Origin: Candidatus Nitrosopolaris nunavutensis | Lineage (GTDB): Archaea > Thermoproteota > Nitrososphaeria > Nitrososphaerales > Nitrososphaeraceae | Direction: 5' to 3' | NCBI GenBank assembly: GCA_002501855.1 | Contig: DAOM01000316.1 | Span: forward strand, 1-5,772 | Length of the DNA stretch: 5,772 nucleotides | Part shown: piece after piece, positions 5,591 to 5,772 of the stretch | Layout of the letters: each line of letters begins with the position of its first letter | Position numbering within the stretch: position 1 is the first letter of the stretch | The notes under the pieces: model-generated | Database searches by the model: none | Told to the model about the DNA's origin: nothing | Seen by the model: only the letters and a program-made list of their open reading frames with translations | Translations under genes and position numbers: made by a program

Positions 5591-5615
5591 GCTACTGAGA
5601 ATCTAATATGATATT

Positions 5616-5772
5616 ATGAAAATTCTGATTGCAGAAGACGATTACAATATTGCTATGCAATATAGGATTGCATTGGAAAACAGAAATCATGAAGTTTTGC
5701 TTACTTATGATGGCGAGGACTGTCTAAAGAGTTATCATGAGGCATTTGACAAATTAGTATCTGAACAACAAC
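5616..5772 (+). CDS. Response regulator receiver domain, N-terminal part (cut by window end)
   Basis: Fifty-two codons are visible. MKILIAEDDYNIAMQYRIAL is the classic first strand and helix of a CheY-like receiver domain, with the acidic cluster E7, D8, D9 that binds Mg2+ for phosphoryl transfer. The next segment, NHEVLLTYDGEDCLKSY, is the second strand and helix. The phosphoacceptor Asp, expected in the third strand, lies beyond the window. The helix continues into EAFDKLVSEQQ, longer than in typical bacterial receivers; I recall similar extended loops in Nitrososphaeraceae response regulators. It should take a phosphate from a histidine kinase that is not in this window. The ATG at 5616 is the only sensible start: the ATG at 5608 runs into a stop after three codons. 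The output domain, if any, cannot be seen. Confidence 0.9.
   Translation, partial: MKILIAEDDYNIAMQYRIALENRNHEVLLTYDGEDCLKSYHEAFDKLVSEQQ

Overview
The window looks like accessory chromosome of an ammonia-oxidising archaeon of the Nitrososphaerota (Thaumarchaeota), probably a low-GC member of the Nitrososphaeraceae such as a Nitrosocosmicus-like lineage. The signs are inferred from protein style: two small winged-helix regulators of a type I associate with these genomes, a response-regulator start (MKILIAEDD...) typical of the group, a secreted Asn/Thr/Ser-rich Ig-like protein with a YAQ signal end, and TATA-box-like promoters close to start codons with no clear Shine-Dalgarno sites. No database search was possible, so the taxonomy is inference. 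No rRNA, tRNA, insertion sequence or CRISPR array was seen.

Layout. Positions 108-2411 carry minus-strand genes: two paralogous winged-helix proteins (108-608 and 1003-1467), each with its own promoter-proximal palindrome, and upstream of them a broken sensory gene (1585-2411) with a NitrOD5-like helical domain followed by a MEDS-like domain, split by a one-base frame change at an A-run and cut again by an internal stop. Positions 2429-2826 (plus strand) hold what looks like a decayed V4R-like sensory domain, also split between two frames. Positions 2795-3958 (minus) encode a secreted or surface-anchored two-domain Ig-like protein. Divergently, 4217-5428 (plus) encodes a zinc-ribbon plus DUF559-type PD-(D/E)XK nuclease with a long C-terminal region I do not recognise. 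The window ends inside a response-regulator receiver domain (from 5616, plus).

Working together. There is no clear operon: most genes have their own promoter-like region and wide spacing. The left half reads as a regulatory neighbourhood in decay, with two intact DNA-binding proteins next to two broken ligand-sensing proteins. The right half pairs a cell-surface protein and a nuclease in divergent orientation across 258 bp. The most unusual intact gene is the zinc-ribbon/DUF559 protein; the most informative oddity is the double lesion in the MEDS gene.
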